Part shown: one piece after another, positions 18,047-27,873 of the stretch
How the letters are laid out: every line of letters starts with the position of its first letter
How positions within the stretch are numbered: the stretch's first letter is position 1
Assembly: GCA_018240285.1 (NCBI GenBank)
Contig: JAFEGA010000018.1
Coordinates: forward strand, 1-64,000
From: Pseudomonadota bacterium
GTDB lineage: Bacteria; Pseudomonadota; Gammaproteobacteria; Burkholderiales; Nitrosomonadaceae
DNA: 64,000 bases
Reading direction: 5' to 3'
Position numbers and translations under genes: made by a program
Notes under the pieces: model-generated
The model's database searches: none
What the model saw: only the letters and a program-made list of their open reading frames with translations
Told to the model about the DNA's origin: nothing

Positions 18047-19018
18047 TTATTTTAGGCCCATAATACCACGTTCGATGGCCCCCTCTGTAGTTGGTTCAGT
18101 TAGATTTAGATTATTTGTTACACTAGGAGATGTCGTTGGCGCAACCTGCGGAACCGCCGATTTTTCTGCATTACCTGACACCGGTGCTGCTGCATTAAGA
18201 TACTCTATTTTTGCAGCTGCGCGTAAACGTGCAACTTCTGCATCGGTTGCTTCCTTATATTTTTGGTTAAGTAAAAATCGTTCAATCTGAGGCGCTGCCA
18301 TTGCCAATGTTACCGGGCTATCCTTAATTGCATTGACCGAAATTAGTAAACTATTTTCTTGCTCATTGACGATAAAAATAGTGTCTTTGCTTTTTTCCTG
18401 TAACATCTTTGCCATCTGAGGCGGTAAGTCCGTTGAGCTACGCGATGCTAGACTCCTAAAATATTGAACTTTATTTTTATCAAGCCAAGCAACAACTTGA
18501 TCTAAAGACTTAGCTGCGTCGATAGTTTTCTTTAATTCATCACTAAGATCTTTGGTTGCGACACGAACTGTTATTAAATCAAATTGTTTACGCTGCGAAA
18601 AAAATTCAGGATGACCCTGGAAGTATTCATTAATCTCCGTCTGAGTAGGTTTAGCAACTTTACTTGCAATACCTTGCATATAAGCCTGTGCAATCACTTG
18701 CGCATTGGCGCGGTCACGTGCTTGCATTACATCAGGAGTACGATCCAGCTTATTACGTATCGCTTCATCGATTATTAATTGACGGACAATTAATGCTTCC
18801 AGCAACTGCTTACTCGCTGCTTCGTACTGATCAGGACGAATATTGGCACGCTTTATTTCATCATTTAATTGAAGTGCGGTAACTTCTCTTCCGTTGACAC
18901 TAACTAGTGCCTGTCCGGCTTTCTTTTCTTTTGGTTCATTGCTATCACAAGCAACTAGAACTAAAGTAGAAACAATCACCAATCCTGTTAATGCCACTCG
19001 CGTTTTTGCCAAAACCAT
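18047..19018 (-). CDS. epsD: EpsD, lipoprotein peptidyl-prolyl isomerase
   Basis: A SurA/PpiD-like peptidyl-prolyl cis-trans isomerase lipoprotein of the EpsD family, the first gene of the exosortase-B locus. I start it at the ATG at 19018, which has AAAGGA six bases upstream and gives a compact lipoprotein signal (ALTGLVIVSTLVLVACDS, lipobox cysteine in LVAC). The longer frame to 19132 would put about 38 unlikely residues in front. A SurA-N-like helical part contains VNGREVTALQLNDEI, and a parvulin-like region follows, including FFSQRKQFDLITVRVA. The C-terminal 50 residues are low-complexity. It probably helps fold the export machinery. Confidence 0.82.
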   Translation of the reverse strand: MVLAKTRVALTGLVIVSTLVLVACDSNEPKEKKAGQALVSVNGREVTALQLNDEIKRANIRPDQYEAASKQLLEALIVRQLIIDEAIRNKLDRTPDVMQARDRANAQVIAQAYMQGIASKVAKPTQTEINEYFQGHPEFFSQRKQFDLITVRVATKDLSDELKKTIDAAKSLDQVVAWLDKNKVQYFRSLASRSSTDLPPQMAKMLQEKSKDTIFIVNEQENSLLISVNAIKDSPVTLAMAAPQIERFLLNQKYKEATDAEVARLRAAAKIEYLNAAAPVSGNAEKSAVPQVAPTTSPSVTNNLNLTEPTTEGAIERGIMGLK

Positions 19019-19415
19019 ACCAATTCCTTTCATGATTATAAAAAAATGAAATAACTCAGAAACCAACAAACGACTTATATCGAACACATTACAATCAACA
19101 AGCTTATTATTTATTGGAATGGATACGACCATTAAATTCCAAACTTTAATACTTAAAGTATTTCTTTATGATATTAATCAGTATACATTAATAATCAACA
19201 ATATAAAATTATGCTCCCCCAATTTAACTACCAGAAACTTCTCAGATTTAAAGAAAGCTCTAAAAAAACAATTAATTTCTTCAAAAGAATGCGACAAGAA
19301 ATCTTACCTGCTTGTTCCATTGAAATTATTTCTTTTGTAAGATTTTTATCAAAATATACTTTAAATTTTAATTTTTCTTATAACAAATTTGATACTAATT
19401 GATTTATATTAAATC
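19019..19415. other. Upstream region of the eps operon, no gene
   Basis: About 400 very AT-rich bases lie between epsD and the alcohol dehydrogenase remnant. It should hold the promoter of the minus-strand eps operon. I looked for a sigma-54 type GG-N10-GC element, because exosortase loci are often under sigma-54 control, and did not find one. No hairpin or RNA gene stands out. Confidence 0.4.
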
Positions 19416-19937
19416 GTGATTAAACTAGAAATTTTTCCTGATAGAATGATTAAGGCTTATGCAGCATTTGAGGTAGGTGAAAAGCTTCGGCCTTTCGAAC
19501 ATGATCCGGCCATATTGAATGATCATAATGCAGAAATTGCCATTGAATATTGTGGCATTTGTCATAATAATCTTAGCATGCTACACAACGAATGGGGAAT
19601 GACTCGATGCTCATTTGTACCAAGTCATGAAATTGTTGGCACAATATCCGCAAAAGGAAATATCTTCAGTTAGGACAACGAGTTGGCGCCTTGGTTGGTA
19701 TGCCGGATATTGCATGACTTGCCATAACTGCTTGTCGGGCGATCACAATCTCTGTGCACAATCGGAATCAACCATTAATCGCTGGCCAGTATTCGATTTC
19801 CAGATTCCCTACCGGCAGCCCGGCAAGCATAATATAAAACCGGTTGTCGAGATTTTCCCTTTGACAAGAGTAACGAAGCGCTGGCCAAGCTAGCTAGCGG
19901 CAAAGCAAAATATCGCATTATCCTTAGTAATCAATAA
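19416..19937 (+). pseudogene. Zinc alcohol dehydrogenase, decayed
   Basis: The start (residues MIKAYAAFEVGEKLRPFEHD) and EYCGICHNNLSMLHNEWGMTR are the beginning of a YahK/AdhC-type zinc alcohol dehydrogenase, with the catalytic-zinc cysteine in CGICH. After a frame change near 19670 come GWYAGYCMTCHNCLSGDHNLC, the structural-zinc cysteines. A jump to KHNIKPVVEIF follows, then another frame gives FDKSNEALAKLASGKAKYRI and the end at 19937. A normal gene is about 1 kb; here about half is missing, including the whole nucleotide-binding domain. It is not functional. Confidence 0.8.
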
Positions 19938-20030
19938 ATGCAACTTTCTGGATCAGCATCCTTATCAGTAATAAATTTCATTTTCTGACATGGTATACCT
20001 CGATCTCAAGCACATAAATAGCTTTCATTT

Positions 20031-23000
20031 CTATACATTAACAGGCGCCAAGGTCGCATTCAATTGTTGTAGTTTCTCCGCGATCTCAACTGCAGGTAGC
20101 GGTTTACTAAAATAAAATCCTTGATATTGTTTGCATCCGCGTTGCTTGAGAAAATCAATTTGCTCTCTTGATTCGACACCTTCTGCAACTACATGCATAT
20201 TCAAGCTATCCGCCATCGCTATGATCGCCGTCACGATCGCTGCATCATTTTCATCAATTGCAATATCACGCACAAAAGAGCGATCTATTTTCAATGCATC
20301 AATCGTATAGTGTTTCAGATAGCTCAAATTCGAATAGCCGGTGCCAAAATCATCAATTGATATCTTAAATCCCATAGCACTCAACTGCTGCAATGTTTCA
20401 TTCACTTCACCGATGTTTTCCGCTAGCATACTCTCAGTAATTTCCAAAGCTAGGCAGCTCGCTGAAACCCCAAGTTGCTTCAGAATATTTGTCACATCCT
20501 GTACAAAATATTTCTTCTGGAACTGCTTGACGGAAAGATTGATAGCGATCCTTGGCACTTCAAGCCCCTGACTCTGCCATTCTTTTAACTGCTCACAAGC
20601 TGTCCTGATGACCCAATCCCCAATCGGCAGGATCAAGCCCGTTTCCTCGGCCAACTTAATGAACTGACTGGGTGAAATCAATCCTTTTTCCGTATGCTGC
20701 CAGCGTAGCAATACCTCCAGACCAATCCAATGATGCATCTCCCTATCGATAATCGGCTGATAACAGAGCATCAATTCGTTATTTCTTATTGCCTTATGCA
20801 AATCATTACCCAATTCGTGCTTTTCTTGGATTAAACGATTCATCTCTGCGGAATAAAACTGGTAGTTGCTGCGCCCCGTTGCTTTCGCATGATACATCGC
20901 CAAATCACTGTGTTTTAGCAGCGTATCCACGTCTTTTCCATCTTTGGGATACAAAGCAATACCAATGCTGCTATCGATATGCAGCACCTGCTCATTAATG
21001 TGATAAGGCAGCGCCAAGCCATGCAATATCTTCTTCACAATCGATTCGACAGCGGCGATATCGGTAATTTGCGTCAATATCACGATAAATTCATCTCCGC
21101 CTTGGCGAGATGCCGTATCTTCACTACGTATGCTGGATACAAGCCTGGCAGCCACTTCTTTCAGCAAAAGATCGCCAAAACCATGACCGAGCGTGTCATT
21201 CACCACTTTAAAATGATCCAGATCAATGAACAACACTGCGGAAAAATCCCGATGGCGCTGATTATGCGCCAGCGCCTGCGACAATCGGTCCTGCAGCAAT
21301 ACCCGGTTTGGCAAGCCAGTCAGCGCATCATGATTGGCCATGAAGCTGATATGCCGCTCCAGCTGCTTGCGTTCCAGCCAAAGCCTGAAGTCATCCGCAA
21401 TATAATTAATGAGGTTTTGCTCATCCGGCAAAATAAATGACTTTTCTTCCGTGTAAAAAACCTGTAACTGACCGCAAACAATCCCGTTTACTTTGATTCT
21501 TGCGAAAATCCGCTGGGTTAGGCTTTCGTTATAGTTATAGGAGGTATAGCACTGATCATAAATACTGATCATGCATGCTACGTGATCAGGAAACTGCATA
21601 GCTGGAATAAGATGTTCAAAAATCCGCGCGCACAGCTCACTAATGGAAAAATCTTGCTCCATCTCGCGCCGGATCGCATACAAACAAGTTCGTTCCTTCA
21701 GCCTTTCACGCAAAATAAACTCTTTCTGCTTGCGCGCAGTAATATCCACGCGCACGGATATATAGCGGATCACCCGGCCGTTACTGTCTTTAAACGGAAC
21801 GATGGTGGAGTCCACCCAATAAAAGCTGCCGTTTTTTCTCCGGTTGCAGATTTCCTTATGCCAAATCTTTCCATTGGTGATGGTTTCCCACATATCGACA
21901 AAGAAATCCCTGGAATGCGCACCTGAATTGAGAATGCGGTGGTCTTGCCCGATCAGCTCGGATCGTCCGTAACCGCTGATTTCACAAAACCGGTCATTGG
22001 CTTCAGTAATCCGCCCGGAACGATCACTCACGGAAACCAATGCCAGTTGCCCGATGGCTTCGAGATAAGTTGTCAATTCCGCATGGGTGGTTTGTAATTC
22101 CTCGTAAAGTAATTTCAACCTGGCTTTGGAAGCCAGCAACGCACTATTGGCAGCTTGCAGGTCTCTGTTGGCCGCCAGCAATTCCTCATTGATCGATTGC
22201 AGTTCTTCGTTACTTGATCTGAGTTCTTCCTGCGAAGTCTGCATTTCTTCATGAGTGGCCTGCATTTCCTCTCGCATCAGTTGCAGCTCAGTCATCATCA
22301 TCGTCAATGCCGTATCATTTTCTGATAAATCCATCGTCCGCTTTATTTCTGAAAGCTGCAGAATTTCTTCCAGGCTGATCATTGGATTTTTCTTGGCCAT
22401 CGCTTGAAGAGAAAAATCCTGAATCAGATTGCGCTTCTCCTGCGGCAGCTCATTATCAAGCCGCTTATACACCGCCAAACTATGCTCCAAAGGCGTAAAC
22501 ATCTCGGGAAATTGATCGATCGATTCTGCAGTGCCCAACAGCAAGACACCACCAGGATTCAATGCATAATAAAAAAGAGGCAATAATCTTTTTTGTAATT
22601 CACGATCCAGGTATATAAGCAAATTACGGCACGACAAAATATCCAGCTTGGAAAAGGGCACATCGGCAATAAGATTTTGCGGTGCGAACACCACCATCTG
22701 GCGTATTTCATTACAAACCCGGTAGCCGTTTTCCTGCCTGATGAAAAACCGGTTTAAGCGTTCCAGTGAAATATATTGACTGATACTGACAGGGTAAAAA
22801 CCCTGGCGAGCTTTCATGATGGCTTCTTGATCCAGATCCGTGGCAAATATTTTTACCAGGTACCGGTCTTGCAAGCCACTATGTTCCAGTGCTTCCCGGA
22901 ACAGAATGGCAAAGCCGTATGCTTCTTCGCCGGTCGAGCAGGCAGGCACCCAAATCCGCACGGTTTTCCCCGCAGGACTTGCCGCCAAAATCGATGGAAT

Positions 23001-23948
23001 GATCTCGGCTTTAAGGTATTGCCACATAACTGGATCGCGAAAAAAATGCGTCACATTGATTAATAGCTCCTTAAACAACAAATCCAGTTCTTTAGGATTC
23101 TCGTCTAAGAAATGCGCATAATCCTCAATCTTACTGATTTGATTCTGCTGCATTCGCCGGTCAATTCGGCGATACAATGTGCTTCGCTTATACTGGGAGA
23201 AATCATTACCCGTTCGCCTCGACAAGAGACGCACAACTTCGCTCATGGCACCAGTTGTTAGATGAAATTCCGGCGATTTGGATTTTAAATAATCTGCAAT
23301 AATATCCGGCAGTGTTTCGAGTGCCGTTGGCGCATTCACTGTGTTTGCATCAAACACGCAATCCGGTATCCCGCCCAATTCACCGAACATAGGATCCTGC
23401 GCAACCCCCAATCCTCCTTTATCTCTTATGGCCTGCAAACCCTGAGTGCCGTCGCCACCTGGACCGGTAAGAACAATACCGATCGCCGATTCCCTATACT
23501 CTTCTGCCAAGCTGTGAAAGAAAAAATCAAGCAAAGGATGCACCGCAGGTTCCGGCGCGGTATCCAGCAGGCATAAGAACCCATTGGAGATAAATGCATT
23601 TTTGTTGGATTGCGCGACGATGTATATGCAATCAGACTGCAATTCCATCAGATTTTCCACCCGCACTATGCGCATGCTGGTAACATCCCGCAGTTGCTGA
23701 GGAGACAGATTTTCCTGGATTGCGGATGATTGCACGACTACAAAAGCCGCGCCGCTATCTGCCGGCATATAGGTAAAGAACTGCCGCAGAGACTCAAATT
23801 CTGCTGTTGAAACACCAATACCCACCACCGGAACAAACACTTTTCCCGGATCGATGGGCTGGCTGGACAGAACCGGTGGAGTTAAATGCGATTTTTGTTT
23901 TATTACGGTTAACTTCTTTGGATTTGAACTGTTTTTTCTAATCATCAA
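20031..23948 (-). CDS. CheB/CheR-PAS-GAF-GGDEF-EAL hybrid signalling protein
   Basis: A 1305-residue cytoplasmic protein. Residues about 38-225 are CheB methylesterase-like. Residues 235-500 are a CheR methyltransferase (FFRDPVMW, WVPACSTGEEAYGFA, LDILSCRNLLIYL). Residues 555-650 are a long coiled coil of EELRSSNEELQSINEEL type, followed by a PAS domain (to about 770) and a GAF-like region. A GGDEF domain with intact GGDEFIV comes next, then an EAL domain whose motif reads EVL (GLEVLLRW), with DDFGTGYSNLSYL and AEGVES conserved. It probably makes and/or degrades cyclic di-GMP in response to a sensed signal. In CheB, Ser47 and Asp166 remain but the catalytic His is Ser74. There are no membrane segments. 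Confidence 0.9.
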   Translation of the reverse strand: MMIRKNSSNPKKLTVIKQKSHLTPPVLSSQPIDPGKVFVPVVGIGVSTAEFESLRQFFTYMPADSGAAFVVVQSSAIQENLSPQQLRDVTSMRIVRVENLMELQSDCIYIVAQSNKNAFISNGFLCLLDTAPEPAVHPLLDFFFHSLAEEYRESAIGIVLTGPGGDGTQGLQAIRDKGGLGVAQDPMFGELGGIPDCVFDANTVNAPTALETLPDIIADYLKSKSPEFHLTTGAMSEVVRLLSRRTGNDFSQYKRSTLYRRIDRRMQQNQISKIEDYAHFLDENPKELDLLFKELLINVTHFFRDPVMWQYLKAEIIPSILAASPAGKTVRIWVPACSTGEEAYGFAILFREALEHSGLQDRYLVKIFATDLDQEAIMKARQGFYPVSISQYISLERLNRFFIRQENGYRVCNEIRQMVVFAPQNLIADVPFSKLDILSCRNLLIYLDRELQKRLLPLFYYALNPGGVLLLGTAESIDQFPEMFTPLEHSLAVYKRLDNELPQEKRNLIQDFSLQAMAKKNPMISLEEILQLSEIKRTMDLSENDTALTMMMTELQLMREEMQATHEEMQTSQEELRSSNEELQSINEELLAANRDLQAANSALLASKARLKLLYEELQTTHAELTTYLEAIGQLALVSVSDRSGRITEANDRFCEISGYGRSELIGQDHRILNSGAHSRDFFVDMWETITNGKIWHKEICNRRKNGSFYWVDSTIVPFKDSNGRVIRYISVRVDITARKQKEFILRERLKERTCLYAIRREMEQDFSISELCARIFEHLIPAMQFPDHVACMISIYDQCYTSYNYNESLTQRIFARIKVNGIVCGQLQVFYTEEKSFILPDEQNLINYIADDFRLWLERKQLERHISFMANHDALTGLPNRVLLQDRLSQALAHNQRHRDFSAVLFIDLDHFKVVNDTLGHGFGDLLLKEVAARLVSSIRSEDTASRQGGDEFIVILTQITDIAAVESIVKKILHGLALPYHINEQVLHIDSSIGIALYPKDGKDVDTLLKHSDLAMYHAKATGRSNYQFYSAEMNRLIQEKHELGNDLHKAIRNNELMLCYQPIIDREMHHWIGLEVLLRWQHTEKGLISPSQFIKLAEETGLILPIGDWVIRTACEQLKEWQSQGLEVPRIAINLSVKQFQKKYFVQDVTNILKQLGVSASCLALEITESMLAENIGEVNETLQQLSAMGFKISIDDFGTGYSNLSYLKHYTIDALKIDRSFVRDIAIDENDAAIVTAIIAMADSLNMHVVAEGVESREQIDFLKQRGCKQYQGFYFSKPLPAVEIAEKLQQLNATLAPVNV

Positions 23949-24121
23949 AAGAAGCCTCTAATTCTATGAAGTTAACTGGAAAATTTTGATGGGTGTTTAT
24001 AGCATAGTTTTATGAATATTTTTAGCTTTATGAAAAGCTAATGGAAATGGATTTAAGATTTGCAGCGCACTCGTCAGCATGATGAGCTGAAATAATTGAA
24101 CCCCCCGTTTATTTATCGCAC

Positions 24122-24439
24122 ATGAAATCACACAATATTCTCGCTGAAATCCCCGCAAAATTGGATCAGGAAATTTTCGAGTTACTGGCCGGAAACGGCA
24201 CTGTAACGATAGAGAGAATCATCTCAAAAGGACAAAAATCGCCGGAATCCGGCTGGTATGATCAGGAAAAAAACGAGTGGGTTTTGGTATTGAAAGGCAG
24301 AGCCATGCTGTCTTTTGAAGATCAAGTATCGGTACATCTCAATGAGGGAGATTTTATAAATATCCCCGCTCATAAAAAGCACAAGGTAGTATGGACAGAT
24401 CCAGATAGTGCAACGATCTGGCTTGCTGTTCATTATTGA
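24122..24439 (+). CDS. Cupin-domain protein
   Basis: A 105-residue single-domain cupin. The core has SGWYDQEKNEWVLVLKGRA, followed by GDFINIPAHKKHKVVWT. The first motif has only a Glu of the usual metal-binding set and the second supplies one His, so metal binding is possible but incomplete. The substrate is unknown; small stand-alone cupins of this kind are widespread. No clear ribosome-binding site precedes the ATG. It stands alone, divergent from the large signalling gene and convergent with rpmE. Confidence 0.65.
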   Translation: MKSHNILAEIPAKLDQEIFELLAGNGTVTIERIISKGQKSPESGWYDQEKNEWVLVLKGRAMLSFEDQVSVHLNEGDFINIPAHKKHKVVWTDPDSATIWLAVHY

Positions 24440-24469
24440 ATAAAAATTTTTTAACTGAAAACAGGCAAC

Positions 24470-24495
24470 AGAATCCGGAAGGAAATTCTGTTAGC
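24470..24495 (-). terminator. Possible terminator after rpmE
   Basis: An eight-base perfect inverted repeat (AACAGAAT / ATTCTGTT, loop of about nine bases) lies between the convergent cupin and rpmE genes. On the minus strand it is followed by GCCTGTTTTC, a weak T stretch. It could end the trxA-rho-rpmE series. Confidence 0.35.
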
Positions 24496-24550
24496 GCCTT
24501 TTACCAGCCGATACCTTGGTGTTGACTTGATATTACTTTCGGTTTGACAG

Positions 24551-24763
24551 TTATTTGCGCACTTGCTTGCTGTATTTCTGGCGGAATTTCTCAACCCGGC
24601 CGGCTGTATCAACAATCTTTTGCTTACCTGTATAAAATGGATGACACTGAGAACATACTTCAATATTCAAGGGTTTGTTCATGGTAGAACGCGTTTTAAA
24701 TTCATTGCCGCAACTGCAAGTCACGGTTATTTCCTGATAATCTGGATGAATGTCTGCTTTCAT
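24551..24763 (-). CDS. rpmE: 50S ribosomal protein L31
   Basis: A 70-residue ribosomal protein L31 of the zinc-binding type. The four cysteines are present: Cys16 and Cys18 in [10 protein letters not shown] and Cys37 and Cys40 in [14 protein letters not shown]. The N-terminal [12 protein letters not shown] is also typical. It binds the 50S central protuberance and bridges to the 30S subunit. It follows rho in the same direction, a common arrangement in Proteobacteria. The zinc form suggests that a zinc-free paralogue may exist elsewhere. Confidence 0.95.
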   Translation of the reverse strand: MKADIHPDYQEITVTCSCGNEFKTRSTMNKPLNIEVCSQCHPFYTGKQKIVDTAGRVEKFRQKYSKQVRK

Positions 24764-24863
24764 TGCCTATATCCTTAATTATTCCAATCCCCAATGGGAA
24801 GATTAAAAAGCGTTGTATTATCCTTTAATGTGCGTATTGGTGCAACTGCGAAAATTTAATCCT

Positions 24864-26123
24864 TTAAACCCGCCGCATTGAGTCAAAAAAGTCGGAATTA
24901 TTCTTAGTTGCCTTGATTTTATCGAGCAAAAACGCCATCGCATCCATATCATCCATCGGGTGTAGTAGTTTACGCAATACCCAGATTTTTTGCAGAACAT
25001 CGGGGGCAATTAACAATTCTTCGCGGCGAGTACCGGAACGGTTGACGTTAATCGCCGGATATATCCGTTTTTCTGCCATGCGGCGGTCAAGATGGATTTC
25101 CATATTACCGGTACCCTTAAATTCTTCATAAATGACATCATCCATGCGTGATCCGGTGTCAATCAACGCGGTCGCAATAATGGTCAGCGAGCCGCCTTCC
25201 TCAATATTGCGCGCCGCACCGAAGAATCGTTTAGGGCGTTGCAATGCACTGGCATCCACGCCCCCGGTCAGCACTTTACCCGAAGCCGGCACCACGGCAT
25301 TATAAGCACGCGCCAGACGAGTAATCGAATCGAGCAAGATCACGACATCCTTCTTGTGTTCAACGAGACGCTTAGCTTTCTCGATGACCATCTCGGCCAC
25401 TTGAACGTGCCGCGTGGCGGCTTCGTCGAAAGTGGAAGAAATTACTTCCCCTCTCACTGAGCGGATCATTTCCGTCACCTCTTCCGGACGTTCATCGATC
25501 AACAGCACCATCAAAATCACATCCGGATAATTCGCCGCTATCGCGTGGGCAATATGCTGCAACATGACGGTTTTACCGGATTTTGGGCTAGCTACCAGCA
25601 AACCGCGCTGGCCTTTGCCGATCGGAGCGATCAAATCGATGATGCGGCTGGTAATATTTTCTTCAGCCTTGATATCGCGCTCGAGTACAAGCCGTTCATC
25701 GGGAAACAGCGGGGTCAAATTCTCAAACAGGATTTTCTGTTTGGAGTTTTCCGGCGGTTCATTGTTAACTTTATCAACTTTTACCAGCGCGAAATAACGC
25801 TCACCGTCTTTCGGCGGCCGGATTTCGCCATCGATCGAATCCCCGGTATGCAGATTAAATCGGCGGATCTGACTCGGTGAGATATAAATATCATCCGGCC
25901 CCGCCAAATAGGAAGTATCCGGGGAGCGTAAAAATCCGAAACCATCCTGCAACACTTCCAGCGTTCCGTGACCGTATATGTTCTCACCCTTGCGCGCCTG
26001 ATTCTTAAGCAATGCAAAAATCAGATCCTGTTTTCGCATTCGGTTAGCGCCATCAATTTCGTTTTCGACGGCCATTTTTACTAATTCAGTGACGTGCAGG
26101 TTTTTTAAATCAGATAAGCGCAT
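24864..26123 (-). CDS. rho: Transcription termination factor Rho
   Basis: At 419 residues it is the same length as E. coli Rho. The N-terminal helical domain ([16 protein letters not shown]) and the primary RNA-binding cold-shock-like domain ([20 protein letters not shown]) are complete. The ATPase has the P-loop ASPKSGKT near residue 180, and the Q-loop/R-loop region around [29 protein letters not shown]. It is a hexameric RNA-dependent ATPase that ends transcription. It lies between trxA and rpmE; the 145-base leader before it shows no clear structure, although rho leaders are often autoregulated. Confidence 0.97.
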   Translation of the reverse strand: MRLSDLKNLHVTELVKMAVENEIDGANRMRKQDLIFALLKNQARKGENIYGHGTLEVLQDGFGFLRSPDTSYLAGPDDIYISPSQIRRFNLHTGDSIDGEIRPPKDGERYFALVKVDKVNNEPPENSKQKILFENLTPLFPDERLVLERDIKAEENITSRIIDLIAPIGKGQRGLLVASPKSGKTVMLQHIAHAIAANYPDVILMVLLIDERPEEVTEMIRSVRGEVISSTFDEAATRHVQVAEMVIEKAKRLVEHKKDVVILLDSITRLARAYNAVVPASGKVLTGGVDASALQRPKRFFGAARNIEEGGSLTIIATALIDTGSRMDDVIYEEFKGTGNMEIHLDRRMAEKRIYPAINVNRSGTRREELLIAPDVLQKIWVLRKLLHPMDDMDAMAFLLDKIKATKNNSDFFDSMRRV

Positions 26124-26268
26124 GAAGAAGCTCGTGAAAAAAAATACTTCGGTGAAAGATAATGACGCTGGAAGGAAAGCTGTTACGGATGGGATTATTA
26201 AGTATAAGGTGTGGGCCTTAACCGATCACATAGTCCACAAATAAATCACGTGTACTAGACTAGCGGGT

Positions 26269-26595
26269 TTAAATATGACTGTCAATAAAGGCAGTTAATT
26301 GCGATTTTGATAAAGCCCCGACTTTGGTCGCCTCGATATTACCGTTTTTAAACAGCATCAGGGTCGGAATACCACGAATACCATATTTCGGTGGTGTCAA
26401 TTGATTCTCGTCGATATTCAACTTGGCGACTTTAAGGCGCTCACCATATTCACTTGCAATCTCATCGAGTATCGGCGCGATCATCTTGCAGGGACCGCAC
26501 CATTCCGCCCAGTAATCGACCAAAACGGGCGTTGCTGATTGCAGAACTTCCGCGTCAAAATTTGCATCGGTAACGTAATGAATATGCTGACTCAT
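26269..26595 (-). CDS. trxA: Thioredoxin 1
   Basis: A 108-residue thioredoxin with the active site WCGPC (Cys33 and Cys36) in [13 protein letters not shown], and the cis-proline region [15 protein letters not shown]. It is a general cytoplasmic disulphide reductant supplied by thioredoxin reductase. The start at 26595 (MSQHIHYV) is chosen because AGGA lies six bases upstream; the frame is open five codons further. It comes just before rho, as in many Betaproteobacteria and Gammaproteobacteria. Confidence 0.95.
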   Translation of the reverse strand: MSQHIHYVTDANFDAEVLQSATPVLVDYWAEWCGPCKMIAPILDEIASEYGERLKVAKLNIDENQLTPPKYGIRGIPTLMLFKNGNIEATKVGALSKSQLTAFIDSHI

Positions 26596-26628
26596 ATAAT
26601 CCTCATTCAAATTATTCAGTATTAAGAA

Positions 26629-26663
26629 CCGTAAACCCTATTATCTCAAAGAACGGTTTACGG
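26629..26663 (-). terminator. Hairpin after fbpC, probable terminator
   Basis: A perfect nine-base inverted repeat (CCGTAAACC / GGTTTACGG) with a 17-base loop lies between the end of fbpC and trxA. On the minus strand the second arm is followed by TTCTTAATAC, a modest T-rich tail. It probably ends the fbp transcript or shields trxA from it. Confidence 0.5.
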
Positions 26664-26812
26664 AATTGGTTGGAATAAAGCTGTAAAAAGGTAGTATCAA
26701 ACTGAATTGTTATGCTATAGAAAAAACTGTTAAAAGGGAAGTAGCTTTTTGAAATAGCCACCGGAAGAAACGTCTGGAAAATGTTTCGCGCGCACGAATC
26801 ACTACCGCACAA

Positions 26813-27868
26813 TCATCCTTCCGATTGTTGAAATGCCACGATATGATCGGCTTCGAGTTTAATCCCGATTTTCCCGCCGATCGCGTGATCATGATGACTG
26901 GGCACCAGCGCAAGCACTTTGACCCCGCTTGCCAGGCGCAAAGTATACAAAATCTCCGCGCCGCGAAATGCCTTATGGATCACTGTCGCCTGCATCGGAC
27001 TAGTATCGTCATGCACGATGTCATCCGGGCGCAACAAAACATCCACACGGCAACCGGCTTCGCAGTGTTGCGGTATCGCGCCCTTCAATACACCTAGTTC
27101 GATTTCCACCTGATGTGCATCGATTACCTTGCCCGGCACAAATACGCCTTGGCCGATGAAGTTGGCCACAAAACGATTGGCCGGGCGGTGATACAGATTG
27201 AATGCGGTATCCCATTGTTGAATCTCGCCACGATCCATCACGCCGATCACATCGGCAATCGCAAACGCTTCCGCCTGATCGTGCGTCACCAGAATGGCGG
27301 TGATTCCCTGATTTTTTATGATTTCGCGCACTTCCATGCTCAAACGTTCGCGCAAACTGACGTCCAAATTGGAAAAGGGTTCATCCAGCAACAACAAATC
27401 CGGTTTCGGTGCCAATGCACGTGCCAGTGCCACGCGCTGCTGCTGTCCGCCCGATAATTCGTGCGGATACTTTTTCGCAACGCTGGCCAGATGCACCACG
27501 TGCAAGAGTTCTTCAACGCGCCGCTCACGCTCCGCCTGGGTTAACCGGTGCAAACCAAAACCGATATTAGCCGCCACGTCCAGATGCGGAAACAAGGCAT
27601 AATCCTGGAAAACCATACCAATACGGCGCCGTTCCGGTGGCACAAAAATACTCGAACTGCTAACACTAGCGCCGCTCAACATGATTTCACCGGCCGCAAC
27701 GCGCTCAAAACCGGCGATACAACGCAACGCCGTGGTTTTACCGCAACCGCTCGGACCGAGCAAACAGCCAATCTGTCCCTTGCGCAATTGCAAGGATAAG
27801 TTATGAATAACAACCTGCTCGCCGTACGCTTGCCGGATGTTATTCAATTGCAGCAATACCGTATCCAT
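26813..27868 (-). CDS. fbpC: Ferric iron ABC transporter, ATP-binding subunit
   Basis: A 351-residue ATPase of the FbpC/AfuC type that drives ferric iron import. The nucleotide-binding domain has Walker A (GPSGCGKTT), the signature ELSGGQQQRVALARAL, Walker B with LLLLDEPFSNLD, and the switch His in LVTHDQAEAF. The C-terminal 110 residues form the TOBE-type regulatory domain (LLRPDDIVHDD). It starts five bases after the permease gene ends, so the two are translated from one message. Confidence 0.9.
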   Translation of the reverse strand: MDTVLLQLNNIRQAYGEQVVIHNLSLQLRKGQIGCLLGPSGCGKTTALRCIAGFERVAAGEIMLSGASVSSSSIFVPPERRRIGMVFQDYALFPHLDVAANIGFGLHRLTQAERERRVEELLHVVHLASVAKKYPHELSGGQQQRVALARALAPKPDLLLLDEPFSNLDVSLRERLSMEVREIIKNQGITAILVTHDQAEAFAIADVIGVMDRGEIQQWDTAFNLYHRPANRFVANFIGQGVFVPGKVIDAHQVEIELGVLKGAIPQHCEAGCRVDVLLRPDDIVHDDTSPMQATVIHKAFRGAEILYTLRLASGVKVLALVPSHHDHAIGGKIGIKLEADHIVAFQQSEG

Positions 27869-27873
27869 CGTCT

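Noticed and set aside
3503..19018. Integrative element boundaries (att sites, integrase) around the polysaccharide locus
   Set aside because: Only transposase fragments are present at the left side; no integrase or tRNA-linked direct repeats were seen.
19416..19673. A functional 85-residue alcohol dehydrogenase-like small protein
   Set aside because: It is only the N-terminal zinc-binding stretch of a longer gene, with the rest found in other frames downstream.
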